Source: CAYMTN01 sp964393335
GTDB taxonomy: Bacteria > Chloroflexota > Anaerolineae > Aggregatilineales > Aggregatilineaceae
Assembly (NCBI GenBank): GCA_964393335.1
Contig: CAYMTN010000006.1
Location: forward strand, 1-50,382
Reading direction: 5' to 3'
Length of the DNA: 50,382 bases
The notes below the pieces were generated by a model. That model was not told the DNA's origin. It did no database searches and saw nothing but the letters and a program-made list of their open reading frames with translations. The translations under genes and the position numbers were made by a program. Shown piece by piece: positions 24,996-32,759 of the stretch; the first letter of the stretch is position 1, and each line of letters opens with the position of its first letter.

Positions 24996-26657
24996 ATGCC
25001 CAAATACATCTTCTGCACCGGTGGCGTCGTCAGCTCTGTTGGCAAAGGCGTGACGGCCGCCGCTATTGGCCGGATTCTGAAAGCACGCGGTCTGAAGGTC
25101 GCCATTCAGAAGCTTGACCCGTACCTGAATGTTGATCCTGGCACGATGAGTCCTTACCAGCACGGCGAGGTATTCGTCACCGCCGATGGAGCCGAAACCG
25201 ATCTCGACCTGGGACATTACGAACGGTTCACCGACGAAAACCTGGACCATACCTGCAACGTCACGACCGGGCAGATCTACGCTGAGGTGATCAGCAAAGA
25301 ACGACGCGGTGATTATTTGGGCGGCACCATCCAGGTCATTCCCCACATCACCAACGAAATCAAGCGGCGGATCGGGCTGGTCGGGCAGAAAAACGACCCG
25401 GAGGTCGTGATCGTCGAGGTTGGCGGCACGGTGGGTGATATCGAAGGCCAACCATTTCTGGAAGCGCTGCGCCAGCTTCGAACCGATGTTGGACGCGACC
25501 AGACGCTGTACGTCCACGTTACCTTCCTGCCGTACATTGGCGCGACGCACGAGCTAAAAACCAAGCCGACCCAACACAGTGTGCGGGAGCTGCGCGGCAT
25601 AGGCATTCAACCCCAGGTGATCATCGCGCGCACCGACTACCCCGTCAACCGGGACCTGATCGACAAGATCGCCTTGTTTTGCGATGTCGAAAGCCGCGCC
25701 GTGATCCCGCTCGAAACCACCCGCAACATCTACGACGTGCCGCTCGCCCTGGAAGACGCGGGGCTGGGCAATTATATCGTCGAGCAGTTGCAGTTGCAGG
25801 TTGGCCCGCCGGTTTTGGATGAATGGCGCGAGATGATCGATCGCATGAGCCGACCTGCCGAACCGGTGAGGATCGCCATCGTCGGCAAATATGTCGAGCT
25901 GCACGACGCATACATGAGCGTCAAAGAAGCGCTGACTCACGCTGCCGTGTTCCACAACCACAAGCTGGAAATTGACTGGCTCTATTCCGGCGACCTGGAA
26001 AAAGACAAAGGGTGGGACGTGCTGGAAAAAGCCAGCGGCATCGTCGTGCCGGGCGGGTTCGGCTACCGGGGCGTTGAGGGCAAGGTTCAGGCCGCGCAGT
26101 TCGCGCGCACACGCCGGATACCCTATCTCGGCCTGTGCCTCGGTATGCAGGTCATGTGCATCGAGTTTGCACGCAACGTCCTGGGCCTGGAAGACGCTAA
26201 CAGCACCGAACACGACACCTCCTGCAAGCACCCGGTAATCGACCTGATGTTGGATCAACACCATGTCGCCAACCTGGGCGGAACGATGCGGTTGGGATCG
26301 TATCCCTGCGTGCTGACGCCCGGCTCGAAAGCAGCGTGCGCCTATCAAACCGGCGAGATCAGCGAGCGGCACCGTCACCGCTTCGAGTTCAACAATCGCT
26401 ACCGCGAGGCATTTGAAGCCGCCGGGGCCTGCTTCAGCGGCCTCAGCCCGGACGGTAGGCTGGTCGAAATCATGGAAATCACCGATCATCCGTTTATGAT
26501 GGGCAGCCAGTTTCACCCGGAGTTTGCGAGTCGCCCGAACCGCCCGCATCCCATGTTCCGTGATTTTATCGAGGCGGCGATTGACTTCAGCGCCCGGAAA
26601 CGTCCGGTCGGGGCTGAAACCGTCGAACCTGAACCAGCACAACCCACGGAGGCATGA
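24996..26657 (+). CDS. pyrG: CTP synthase
   Basis: 553 aa. Makes CTP from UTP, ATP and glutamine. The N-terminal amidoligase domain opens with KYIFCTGGVVSSVGKGVTAA (P-loop-like) and contains the LDPYLNVDPGTMSPYQHGEVFVT region in shortened pieces of the family signature. The C-terminal class I glutamine amidotransferase has the oxyanion GGFGYRG, nucleophile Cys in LGLCLGMQ, and the His-Glu pair in FHPEF. All catalytic parts are intact. GAGAGGTGA lies about 12 nt before the ATG. The last 10-15 residues are a variable tail. The stop overlaps the first possible start of the adenosine deaminase gene. Confidence 0.97.
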   Translation: MPKYIFCTGGVVSSVGKGVTAAAIGRILKARGLKVAIQKLDPYLNVDPGTMSPYQHGEVFVTADGAETDLDLGHYERFTDENLDHTCNVTTGQIYAEVISKERRGDYLGGTIQVIPHITNEIKRRIGLVGQKNDPEVVIVEVGGTVGDIEGQPFLEALRQLRTDVGRDQTLYVHVTFLPYIGATHELKTKPTQHSVRELRGIGIQPQVIIARTDYPVNRDLIDKIALFCDVESRAVIPLETTRNIYDVPLALEDAGLGNYIVEQLQLQVGPPVLDEWREMIDRMSRPAEPVRIAIVGKYVELHDAYMSVKEALTHAAVFHNHKLEIDWLYSGDLEKDKGWDVLEKASGIVVPGGFGYRGVEGKVQAAQFARTRRIPYLGLCLGMQVMCIEFARNVLGLEDANSTEHDTSCKHPVIDLMLDQHHVANLGGTMRLGSYPCVLTPGSKAACAYQTGEISERHRHRFEFNNRYREAFEAAGACFSGLSPDGRLVEIMEITDHPFMMGSQFHPEFASRPNRPHPMFRDFIEAAIDFSARKRPVGAETVEPEPAQPTEA

Positions 26658-26659
26658 CG

Positions 26660-27694
26660 ATGGCTTTGATTGACTACATTCGTGCGATGCCAAAAGTCGA
26701 GCTGCATGTCCACCTGGAAGGTACCGTGCAGCCAGCGACGCTGCTGGCGCTCGCGGCAAAAAACAGCGTCAGGCTGCCCGCCAGTGACGTCGAAGGGCTG
26801 CGTCGCTGGTACACGTTTCGCGACTTCGATCATTTTGTGGCGATCTACGTCAACATCTGTGAGTGTCTGCAAACGCCGGACGATTTCACACGAATCACGT
26901 ACGAATACGGGCGGGACATGGCCCGGCAGCAGATCCGTTACGCCGAAGTCACCTGGACCCCGGCGCAGCACGTCAACAGCGCGTTGTCATTCGACGATCT
27001 GCTGGCCGGAATCAACGCCGGGCGCATGCAAGCACGCCGGGAATGGGGCGTTGAGATGGGCTGGATACCCGACATCGCGCGGTGTTATCCCGACACCGCC
27101 GACACCGTCGTCGCGTGGCTGACCTCACCCACTGCCCGGCGAGATGGCGTCATCGCGCTCGGTTTGGGCGGGCCGGAAGTCGGGTTCCCGCCGGAGTTGT
27201 TCGAGGCCGCGTACCGGAACGCCCGATCCAGTGGGCTGCATAGCAATCCTCACGCGGGAGAAACAGTCGGGCCGGAAAGTGTCTGGGGGGCGCTGCGGGC
27301 GCTCAAGGCGGAGCGGCTGGGGCACGGCGTGCGCGCCATCGAAGACCCGGCGCTCATCGCCTATCTGGCCGAATACCAGATTCCGCTGGAAGTCAACCCG
27401 ACCAGCAACCTCTGCCTGGGCGTATATCCGTCCTATGCCGAACATCCGCTGCGGCGGTTGGTCGAAGCAGGGCTTTCCGTGACGATCAACTCAGACGATC
27501 CGGCCCTGTTCAACACCACGCTCAACGATGAATACCTGCACGCGGTGCAGGACTGCGGCCTGAGCATTGAGCAGTTGGAGCAAGCGGGACTCAATGCCGT
27601 CCGCGCGAGTTATCTGCCCGACGACAAAAAAGCCGCCATGCTCGACACGTTCCGTGCCGATTATGCCCGGTTGCGCCGCGAGCACCTGAGCTAA
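26660..27694 (+). CDS. add: Adenosine deaminase family protein
   Basis: 344 aa, a TIM-barrel metal-dependent amidohydrolase that converts adenosine or a related adenine compound to the inosine form. Zinc ligands H16 and H18 (VELHVHLEGT), H198 with E201 (SNPHAGE), H222 (RLGHGVRA) and D279-D280 (INSDDPALF) are all present. ATG at 26660 is preferred because GGAGG lies exactly 7 nt upstream; ATG 26654 forms an ATGA overlap with pyrG but sits too close to that site. The family also contains adenine and aminodeoxyfutalosine deaminases, which cannot be excluded. Coupling with pyrG suggests a nucleotide-metabolism unit. Confidence 0.92.
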   Translation: MALIDYIRAMPKVELHVHLEGTVQPATLLALAAKNSVRLPASDVEGLRRWYTFRDFDHFVAIYVNICECLQTPDDFTRITYEYGRDMARQQIRYAEVTWTPAQHVNSALSFDDLLAGINAGRMQARREWGVEMGWIPDIARCYPDTADTVVAWLTSPTARRDGVIALGLGGPEVGFPPELFEAAYRNARSSGLHSNPHAGETVGPESVWGALRALKAERLGHGVRAIEDPALIAYLAEYQIPLEVNPTSNLCLGVYPSYAEHPLRRLVEAGLSVTINSDDPALFNTTLNDEYLHAVQDCGLSIEQLEQAGLNAVRASYLPDDKKAAMLDTFRADYARLRREHLS

Positions 27695-27716
27695 GTACGG
27701 TCAGATTGATTCCGCC

Positions 27717-27752
27717 GGTTCGATTGGGCGCGGCAAGCAGCGCCCCTACGAA
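27717..27752. repeat. Possible dispersed palindromic element
   Basis: GGGCGC and GCGCCC arms (27726-27731 and 27740-27745) surround GGCAAGCA, flanked by CGGTTCGATT and CCTACG. Short intergenic palindromes of this look are scattered in many Chloroflexota and cyanobacterial genomes. Only one copy is seen in this window, so its repeat status is inferred. Confidence 0.35.
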
Positions 27753-27831
27753 AACATCCTGCACGATTTCTGGGATTGTACTTAGAGGTTTCGGCTTCGT
27801 GGCTGATCACCTTGAATAACTCTGGGAGAGC

Positions 27832-28014
27832 GTGTTGAGCAGGAATGCCCATCGCATCCGTGCTGCCTGGCGAGCCTTGAGCACGACGGAACAGGCAGCC
27901 GTGCGAGCGCATCTGGTGCGCATGACGACCGAACCCGGTTGGAGCGAACCTCAGCGTCTCTCGGCGCAGACTGCGCTCGAGGTATTGGATACGCCCCCCA
28001 CCACGGATCCCTGA
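27832..28014 (+). CDS. Small basic protein, hypothetical
   Basis: About 60 aa. It begins with GTG (27832) or TTG (27835) after a GGGAG sequence. The composition is protein-like: helices AAWRALSTTEQAAVRAHLVRM and PQRLSAQTALEVL around a turn with GWSEP. I know of no function. It stands alone between the adenosine deaminase gene and the terminator of the opposite-strand operon. Confidence 0.45.
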   Translation: MLSRNAHRIRAAWRALSTTEQAAVRAHLVRMTTEPGWSEPQRLSAQTALEVLDTPPTTDP

Positions 28015-28038
28015 ACGGCCCGACTGGTGCTGCACGGC

Positions 28039-28066
28039 AAAAAACAAGCCGGGCAGCTAACCCGGC
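28039..28066 (-). terminator. Intrinsic terminator of the seven-gene signalling operon
   Basis: Minus strand GCCGGG-TTAGCTG-CCCGGC stem-loop followed by TTG and six T. It lies 30 nt after the GTPase gene stop at 28097 and ends the run of genes that starts at 34664. Confidence 0.85.
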
Positions 28067-28096
28067 CTGTCTGGTCATGGGACGTGCAGATCACGC

Positions 28097-28627
28097 TCAT
28101 ATGTGACGGTTTTTGTCGATCAACTCGATGATTTGCAGCAACACCTGCCGCACGCTTGTTTTTTGCGTGGCGACGCACGGCATCACGGTAACATCCTCTC
28201 CCGGATTGATCCGGCGGCGCAACTCCGTCAAACTCACTGCGCCCGCGAGGTCGGTCTTGTTCGCGGCAACCAGATAGGGTACCTCGTGAAACCCCGAAAA
28301 TAACTGGATCAAGCCTGCCGCGTCTGGAAATGACGGCGGGTCCGTGCTGTCAACCAGCACGATAAAACCGTTCATCTCCCGCGCCAGAATCTCCCACATA
28401 AAATCAAATCGGGCCTGGCCGGGTGTGCCGTTCAGATGCAGCACCTTACCATCCAATTCGACGCGGCCATAATCCATCGCGACGGTGGTTTCTGCCTTGA
28501 TACCGCGATCTTCCGTCGTGATTTTGCGTTCTGTGGTGACGACCTCGATATCCGAAATGGTGCTGATAAACGCCGTCTTGCCGGAATTGAATGGGCCGGT
28601 GACAATCACCTTGTAGAGATTCGACAC
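28097..28627 (-). CDS. SRbeta-like small GTPase (MglA/CvnD type)
   Basis: 176 aa Ras-like GTPase. The P-loop is GPFNSGKT (11-18). The switch II motif is LNGTPGQARFDFMW (65-78), in which the DxxG Asp is replaced by Gly, as is common in the bacterial SRbeta-like COG2229 group. The base-specificity motif is NKTD (123-126). Members pair with roadblock/LC7 proteins, for example in Streptomyces conservons. The start is GTG at 28627: GGAGG stands about 6 nt upstream and the gap to the response-regulator stop is then 13 nt. The in-frame extension to 28687 would overlap that gene. It is the last gene of the operon. Confidence 0.9.
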   Translation of the reverse strand: MSNLYKVIVTGPFNSGKTAFISTISDIEVVTTERKITTEDRGIKAETTVAMDYGRVELDGKVLHLNGTPGQARFDFMWEILAREMNGFIVLVDSTDPPSFPDAAGLIQLFSGFHEVPYLVAANKTDLAGAVSLTELRRRINPGEDVTVMPCVATQKTSVRQVLLQIIELIDKNRHI

Positions 28628-28640
28628 GACAGCCTCCGCC

Positions 28641-29381
28641 TCAATCTTTTCCGTGCTTGAAGTCCACAAACCGGTAGCCGACGCCACGTTCGGTCAGGAT
28701 ATACTTGGGATCAGACGGGTCTTCTTCGATCTTCTCGCGCAGATAGTTTACGTACAGACGCACGTAATGCGTTTCGTCGCGATACTCATAGCCCCACACT
28801 TTCGCCAGCAACTGCTCGTGTGGCACCGTCCAGCCGGCATTCTCGATCAGATGATATAACAGCCGGTATTCGGTCGGACGCAGCTTGATATGCTCGCCGT
28901 TGACGATCACTTCGCGGCGGTTGAAATCAACACTCAGCCGGTCATCGATCTTCAATACCGCCTGGTCCGGCGAGGCGCTTGGTATATCGGCGCGGCGCAA
29001 AACGGCACGCACCCGGCTGGATAGCTCGCGCGAGCCAAACGGCTTGGTTACGTAGTCATCCGCGCCCAGTTCCAGCCCATAAACCTTATCATCTTCCTCA
29101 CCTTTCGCGGTGAGCATGATCACGGGAATGCTGGAAAACTCGCGCAGCATTCGCAGCGTCTCAAAGCCGTCCAACTCCGGCATCATCACGTCCAGCAGGA
29201 CAAGGTCCGGCAGTTGAGTACGGATCATCTCCAGGGCTTCCAGGCCGGTATGCGCCTCCAATACCTGGTAGCCTTCTAGCTCCAAATTCATGCGTATGAA
29301 CCCAATCATACGCGTTTCATCGTCCACTACCAGGATGCGCTTGGCATCACGCGGTAGCGCACGCGGCGGTCTACCCGACAT
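28641..29381 (-). CDS. OmpR/PhoB-family response regulator
   Basis: 246 aa. The receiver domain (15-130) is complete: D20-D21 acidic pair, phospho-acceptor D64 (VLLDVMMPELDG), T91 and K113 (DDYVTKPFG). The C-terminal winged-helix DNA-binding domain has IKLRPTEYRLLYHLIENAG, the recognition segment DETHYVRLYVNYLREKIE and the terminal hairpin RGVGYRFV. It binds DNA as a dimer when phosphorylated. No histidine kinase is encoded nearby, so its input may come from an orphan kinase or from the Ser/Thr kinase of the same operon (inference). GGAG lies 10 nt before the ATG. Confidence 0.95.
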   Translation of the reverse strand: MSGRPPRALPRDAKRILVVDDETRMIGFIRMNLELEGYQVLEAHTGLEALEMIRTQLPDLVLLDVMMPELDGFETLRMLREFSSIPVIMLTAKGEEDDKVYGLELGADDYVTKPFGSRELSSRVRAVLRRADIPSASPDQAVLKIDDRLSVDFNRREVIVNGEHIKLRPTEYRLLYHLIENAGWTVPHEQLLAKVWGYEYRDETHYVRLYVNYLREKIEEDPSDPKYILTERGVGYRFVDFKHGKD

Positions 29382-29402
29382 AGTGTAGGCTTCTCCACAT
29401 AC

Positions 29403-29642
29403 TTAATCTGCAAACGGGCTGACGATCTCTTCTTCTTCGCCAGACGGCAAGATCTCAATAAACGTAATACGGTGCCAGGGCAACACGATCGTCTGAACTT
29501 CCGGCAGCACGTAAGGTAATTCTTTGCCATCACGGCGGCGCGGATTGGTACAGTAGATGACTTGATCGGTGCGCGCTGGTAGCTCCTCAACTTCTGCCAA
29601 AAACGGTTCTTCGTTGGAAATATGAATCAGAATTGTATGCAT
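29403..29642 (-). CDS. Conserved-looking 79-aa protein of unknown function
   Basis: A small soluble protein with alternating hydrophobic strands: MHTILIHISNEEPFLAEVEEL, DQVIYCTNPRRRDGKEL and TIVLPWHRITFIEIL, ending in an acidic tail EEEEIVSPFAD. It looks like a small beta-barrel or Sm-like fold, but I cannot name a family. A clear AAGGTGA ribosome site lies 6 nt before the ATG. It lies between the FHA gene (32-nt gap) and the response regulator (21-nt gap), so it is probably part of the signalling unit. Confidence 0.8.
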   Translation of the reverse strand: MHTILIHISNEEPFLAEVEELPARTDQVIYCTNPRRRDGKELPYVLPEVQTIVLPWHRITFIEILPSGEEEEIVSPFAD

Positions 29643-29674
29643 ACGGCGTCACCTTGCAGGTTCATACACTCATG

Positions 29675-30175
29675 CTAGCCAAAAAACACATGAAACACCA
29701 GTCTGCCCAGGCGGACTTCATCGCCGTCACGCAGCACGCGCGGCTGCCCGGAAATCAGACGCTGGCCGTTCAAATACGTACCATTCGTGCTATTTTCATC
29801 GACCAGCGTGAGCGTATCCTCGCCGCGCCGGATCGATGCGTGCAACCGCGAGACGCCCAAATCAGCAGCGCCGTAAGGTACCAGGTCCAGGTCGACCTCT
29901 GCCGGAGATTTGGGGTCCATGCGCCCAATAACAACCGCATCAATCGCATCGAGGATAACCGGTTCCTCGAAATCACGAATCCGGATGATCAGAGACGCAT
30001 CTTCATCAAAACGCGCCGTACCCCACGTCATGCGACCCCGGAAAGTGCCCTGCTCCTCCGGCATCAATTGAGTGGTTGCCATTACTCCCGGCTCCCCCAC
30101 AAACGGATGGCCGCATTCCTCGCAAAAAAAGACTCCTTCCAGGTTGACGTGCGCGCAGTAGGGGCAGGTTTTCAT
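29675..30175 (-). CDS. Zinc-ribbon plus FHA domain protein
   Basis: 166 aa. The N-terminal zinc ribbon has two Cys pairs, CPYC (4-7) and CEEC (18-21). The FHA domain covers about 65-166, with the phosphothreonine-binding residues GR (IGRMDP), SRLH and STNGTYLNG. FHA domains read phospho-Thr marks, so it is a likely reader or substrate of the Ser/Thr kinase of the operon. The ATG overlaps the stop of the J-domain/VWA gene by 4 nt (ATGA), showing translational coupling. Confidence 0.93.
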   Translation of the reverse strand: MKTCPYCAHVNLEGVFFCEECGHPFVGEPGVMATTQLMPEEQGTFRGRMTWGTARFDEDASLIIRIRDFEEPVILDAIDAVVIGRMDPKSPAEVDLDLVPYGAADLGVSRLHASIRRGEDTLTLVDENSTNGTYLNGQRLISGQPRVLRDGDEVRLGRLVFHVFFG

Positions 30176-31659
30176 TCTGCATCCTCCCCTGGGTCCGGTA
30201 GCGCCAGGAGCCGGCGCGTACCGAACTTCAACGATTTCCGCCCTTCTTCTGATAGCGTATTCGTTTTCGAAACCCGGCGCGCCTCGACCATGGCCATTTC
30301 CGCCAGCTCATCCTGTCCTGCTGCGAGCAGCCGGGTTGCCAGGTTTTCCAGGCGGCGCGTAGCTTCGTGCACGTTGCCCTCGAGCAGCGCGATTTCGGCC
30401 TTTTGCTGTATCCGGTACAGGGTCAATTTGCCCAGCGCATCCAGGATCGCCAATGGGGGTTCTTCAGGCTCCGGACTCTCAGCCGTCTCCACTGAAATAT
30501 CACTGAGCACCTTGTACCCCTGGCGTCCAACCGCCAGAATATCACCCGTCATATCCAGGCGTGCTACCGTCCGAAAACCGGCTTTGGCGGTAGCTGGCAT
30601 CTGAAGCTGAATCAGGATCGAAACGGTCCGGTTGTACTCCAATGCGCCAATCGGTATCGGCTGTGGATGGACCTCGACAGGCTGTGAGTTCGGCATGAGC
30701 TTAAACGCCGATTCCAGCTTGACATCGGCGTCAGGAGCGATCGACAGCATCAACCGTTCGGCAAACGCATCGCCCAGACTGCGCACCCGGTCATTAAGAA
30801 ACCGAACGACTGCCGACGGCGAGTTGATATAGGCGGACGTTCCACCAGTAGCAGATGCGAGCCGGTCGAGGAAATCGTCGTTCCACTCGTCCCCGATGCC
30901 CATCGCGCTGATGCCGATGCCATCCTCGGCGGCCTGCGCCGCCAGTTCGAGACACTTTTCCTCGTCTCCAAACGTGCGCCCATCGGTCAGCAGTACCACG
31001 TGATTGACCCGGCGGGGACCCCGGTACACGCGGCATTGATCTACACCAGCCGACAAACCGTGGAAAATCTCCGTGCCACCGTCCGCGCGCATGATGCTAA
31101 TCATTGAGCGCAAAGACAGCTTGTCGGTCACGTGCCCTGCCGGGATCAGAATATCCGCCCGGTCGCTGAACGTCACAACCGACAGAATATCGTCGGATGT
31201 GAGCTGTTCGATGATCTGGTGAGCGGCGATTTTCACTTTGTCAAGTCGCACGCCTTTCATCGACGTACTGCGATCCAACACCAGAGTCAGATTCAGCGGA
31301 GCCTCGCGTCTGACTGTCTTCGCTGCGTTGCGAAGCGGCACAATCTCAAGCAGCAAATACATCACTTGAGGTTCGCCCAGAATGGTTAGCACTCGTTTGC
31401 TGGGCGTCACGCGGAGGGTGAAATAGTTGGGCTCCTCCTGGTATTTCCGGCGAGCAATATCATATTGCACCCGCAGCGAAGGATTACCCAACGTTTCATA
31501 CGCGGCGGCAATATCGCGGAATTGCAGGTCCGCGCCTTCATTGGGATTAGCATCCGGGTGAAAGCGCCGGGCCATGATCCGGTACGCTTCCCGAATATCC
31601 TCTTGGGATGCCTCAGGGGGAACCCCCAGTATCGCGTACCAGTTTCGTGATACGTCCAT
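30172..31659 (-). CDS. J-domain (DnaJ) and von Willebrand A domain fusion protein
   Basis: About 495 aa. Residues 5-70 are a J domain with the HPD tripeptide (RRFHPDANP), which would stimulate a DnaK-type ATPase. Residues about 120-300 are a VWA domain with the metal-site motif D-x-S-x-S (LVLDRSTSMKG) and the later TDGRTFGDE. The C-terminal 200 residues hold a beta-rich region and two helices rich in Ala, Leu and Arg. No signal peptide or membrane helix. ATG 31659 is preferred over the GTG one codon earlier. The stop overlaps the FHA start. VWA domains often act as metal-dependent adaptors, so this may link the chaperone system to the signalling proteins (inference). Confidence 0.9.
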   Translation of the reverse strand: MDVSRNWYAILGVPPEASQEDIREAYRIMARRFHPDANPNEGADLQFRDIAAAYETLGNPSLRVQYDIARRKYQEEPNYFTLRVTPSKRVLTILGEPQVMYLLLEIVPLRNAAKTVRREAPLNLTLVLDRSTSMKGVRLDKVKIAAHQIIEQLTSDDILSVVTFSDRADILIPAGHVTDKLSLRSMISIMRADGGTEIFHGLSAGVDQCRVYRGPRRVNHVVLLTDGRTFGDEEKCLELAAQAAEDGIGISAMGIGDEWNDDFLDRLASATGGTSAYINSPSAVVRFLNDRVRSLGDAFAERLMLSIAPDADVKLESAFKLMPNSQPVEVHPQPIPIGALEYNRTVSILIQLQMPATAKAGFRTVARLDMTGDILAVGRQGYKVLSDISVETAESPEPEEPPLAILDALGKLTLYRIQQKAEIALLEGNVHEATRRLENLATRLLAAGQDELAEMAMVEARRVSKTNTLSEEGRKSLKFGTRRLLALPDPGEDAE

Positions 31660-31691
31660 CACCGTTTTGATCGCCGCCTTGTAGCCGCAGA

Positions 31692-32741
31692 CTATCCGGG
31701 CACTTGAACAAGAATGACTGTGATATTATCCGGACCACCCCGCTCATTTGCCAGCGTGACCAGGTAATTGCAGACATCCTGAGGGTTTTCGTATCGGGCG
31801 ATAGCCTCGTAGATGGTGTCTTCCGATACCATATTCCACAAGCCATCACTACACAGCAGCAGGCGTGCGCCAGGCGGTAGCCGCCGCGTAATCGCGTCCA
31901 CGTCCAGCGTTTCGCTTTGCCCAATGGCACGATACAACACGTTCCGCTGGGGGTGTTCCGCTGCTTCTTCAGGCGTGAGCTGGTCCAGCTCGATCAGACG
32001 CTGCACCAGTGAATGATCGCGGGTAATCTGCTCGATTCCTTCGTCCGTGATCATGTAGGCGCGGCTGTCGCCCACGTGCGCGATATAGGCCAGATCCCCC
32101 AAAATGACGGTTGCCGTGACGGTCGTCCCACCTTCGGGAATTTCCTCCGTCACCGATTCGTTGGCTTGCTGGACTGCCGCCCGGAGCACTTCGGCTATCG
32201 AGGGCCGGTCCGGATCGTTCATGCGCTTGTCGAGCATCGCCACATAAATCTCGCTCAACACGTGCCGCGCCACCATCCGCATCGTGATCGCTGAGGCGCG
32301 CTCACCTTCCTGGTGACCGCCCATCCCATCGGCCACGACGAACATACCGAAATCGGGCAGATCGTCAGTACTCGAGCCCGATGATAGCAGCCCAAACATC
32401 GAATCCTGGTTGTTGCCACGCACCATCCCGACATCGCTCAACTGTCCGAAGCGGAGCCGCTGGCCGGGCTGCGGGATAACCGTTTCGAGCGGCGGCAGAG
32501 GGCGCGTGCCCGCCATAGCTGCCTGGTCCGGATCGACAACGGGTTTCATCTCTGCTGTGACTTTAGCAGTGGATCGATCCCCTGGTTTGACGGCGTCCTC
32601 AGCGGCTGCCGGAGACTCAATCACCGGCTCAGGCTGGTCGAACGGCACGGCATCATCGTCGTGCGTGATGAGTATGTCATCAGACGCAGTATCAGCGCTG
32701 GAGTTGGCCGATAGGCCTAAGATACGACGCAAAAAATCCAT
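31692..32741 (-). CDS. PP2C-family Ser/Thr protein phosphatase
   Basis: 349 aa. A poorly conserved acidic N-terminus (1-90) precedes the PP2C domain. Metal-binding motifs are present: RGNNQDS, VVADGMGGHQEGERAS, GTTVTATVI, HVGDSRAYM, LLLCSDGLWNMV and GGPDNITVILV. It removes phosphate from Ser/Thr with Mn/Mg and is expected to oppose the kinase encoded just upstream (18-nt gap). No membrane segment is seen, so it is cytosolic. GGAG is 8 nt before the ATG. Confidence 0.95.
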   Translation of the reverse strand: MDFLRRILGLSANSSADTASDDILITHDDDAVPFDQPEPVIESPAAAEDAVKPGDRSTAKVTAEMKPVVDPDQAAMAGTRPLPPLETVIPQPGQRLRFGQLSDVGMVRGNNQDSMFGLLSSGSSTDDLPDFGMFVVADGMGGHQEGERASAITMRMVARHVLSEIYVAMLDKRMNDPDRPSIAEVLRAAVQQANESVTEEIPEGGTTVTATVILGDLAYIAHVGDSRAYMITDEGIEQITRDHSLVQRLIELDQLTPEEAAEHPQRNVLYRAIGQSETLDVDAITRRLPPGARLLLCSDGLWNMVSEDTIYEAIARYENPQDVCNYLVTLANERGGPDNITVILVQVPG

Positions 32742-32759
32742 ACTTTTTTCTCCGGCAGA

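Noticed and set aside
25554..26759. 401-codon minus-strand open frame across pyrG and add
   Set aside because: It runs opposite two intact, recognised genes and has no ribosome site or family features.
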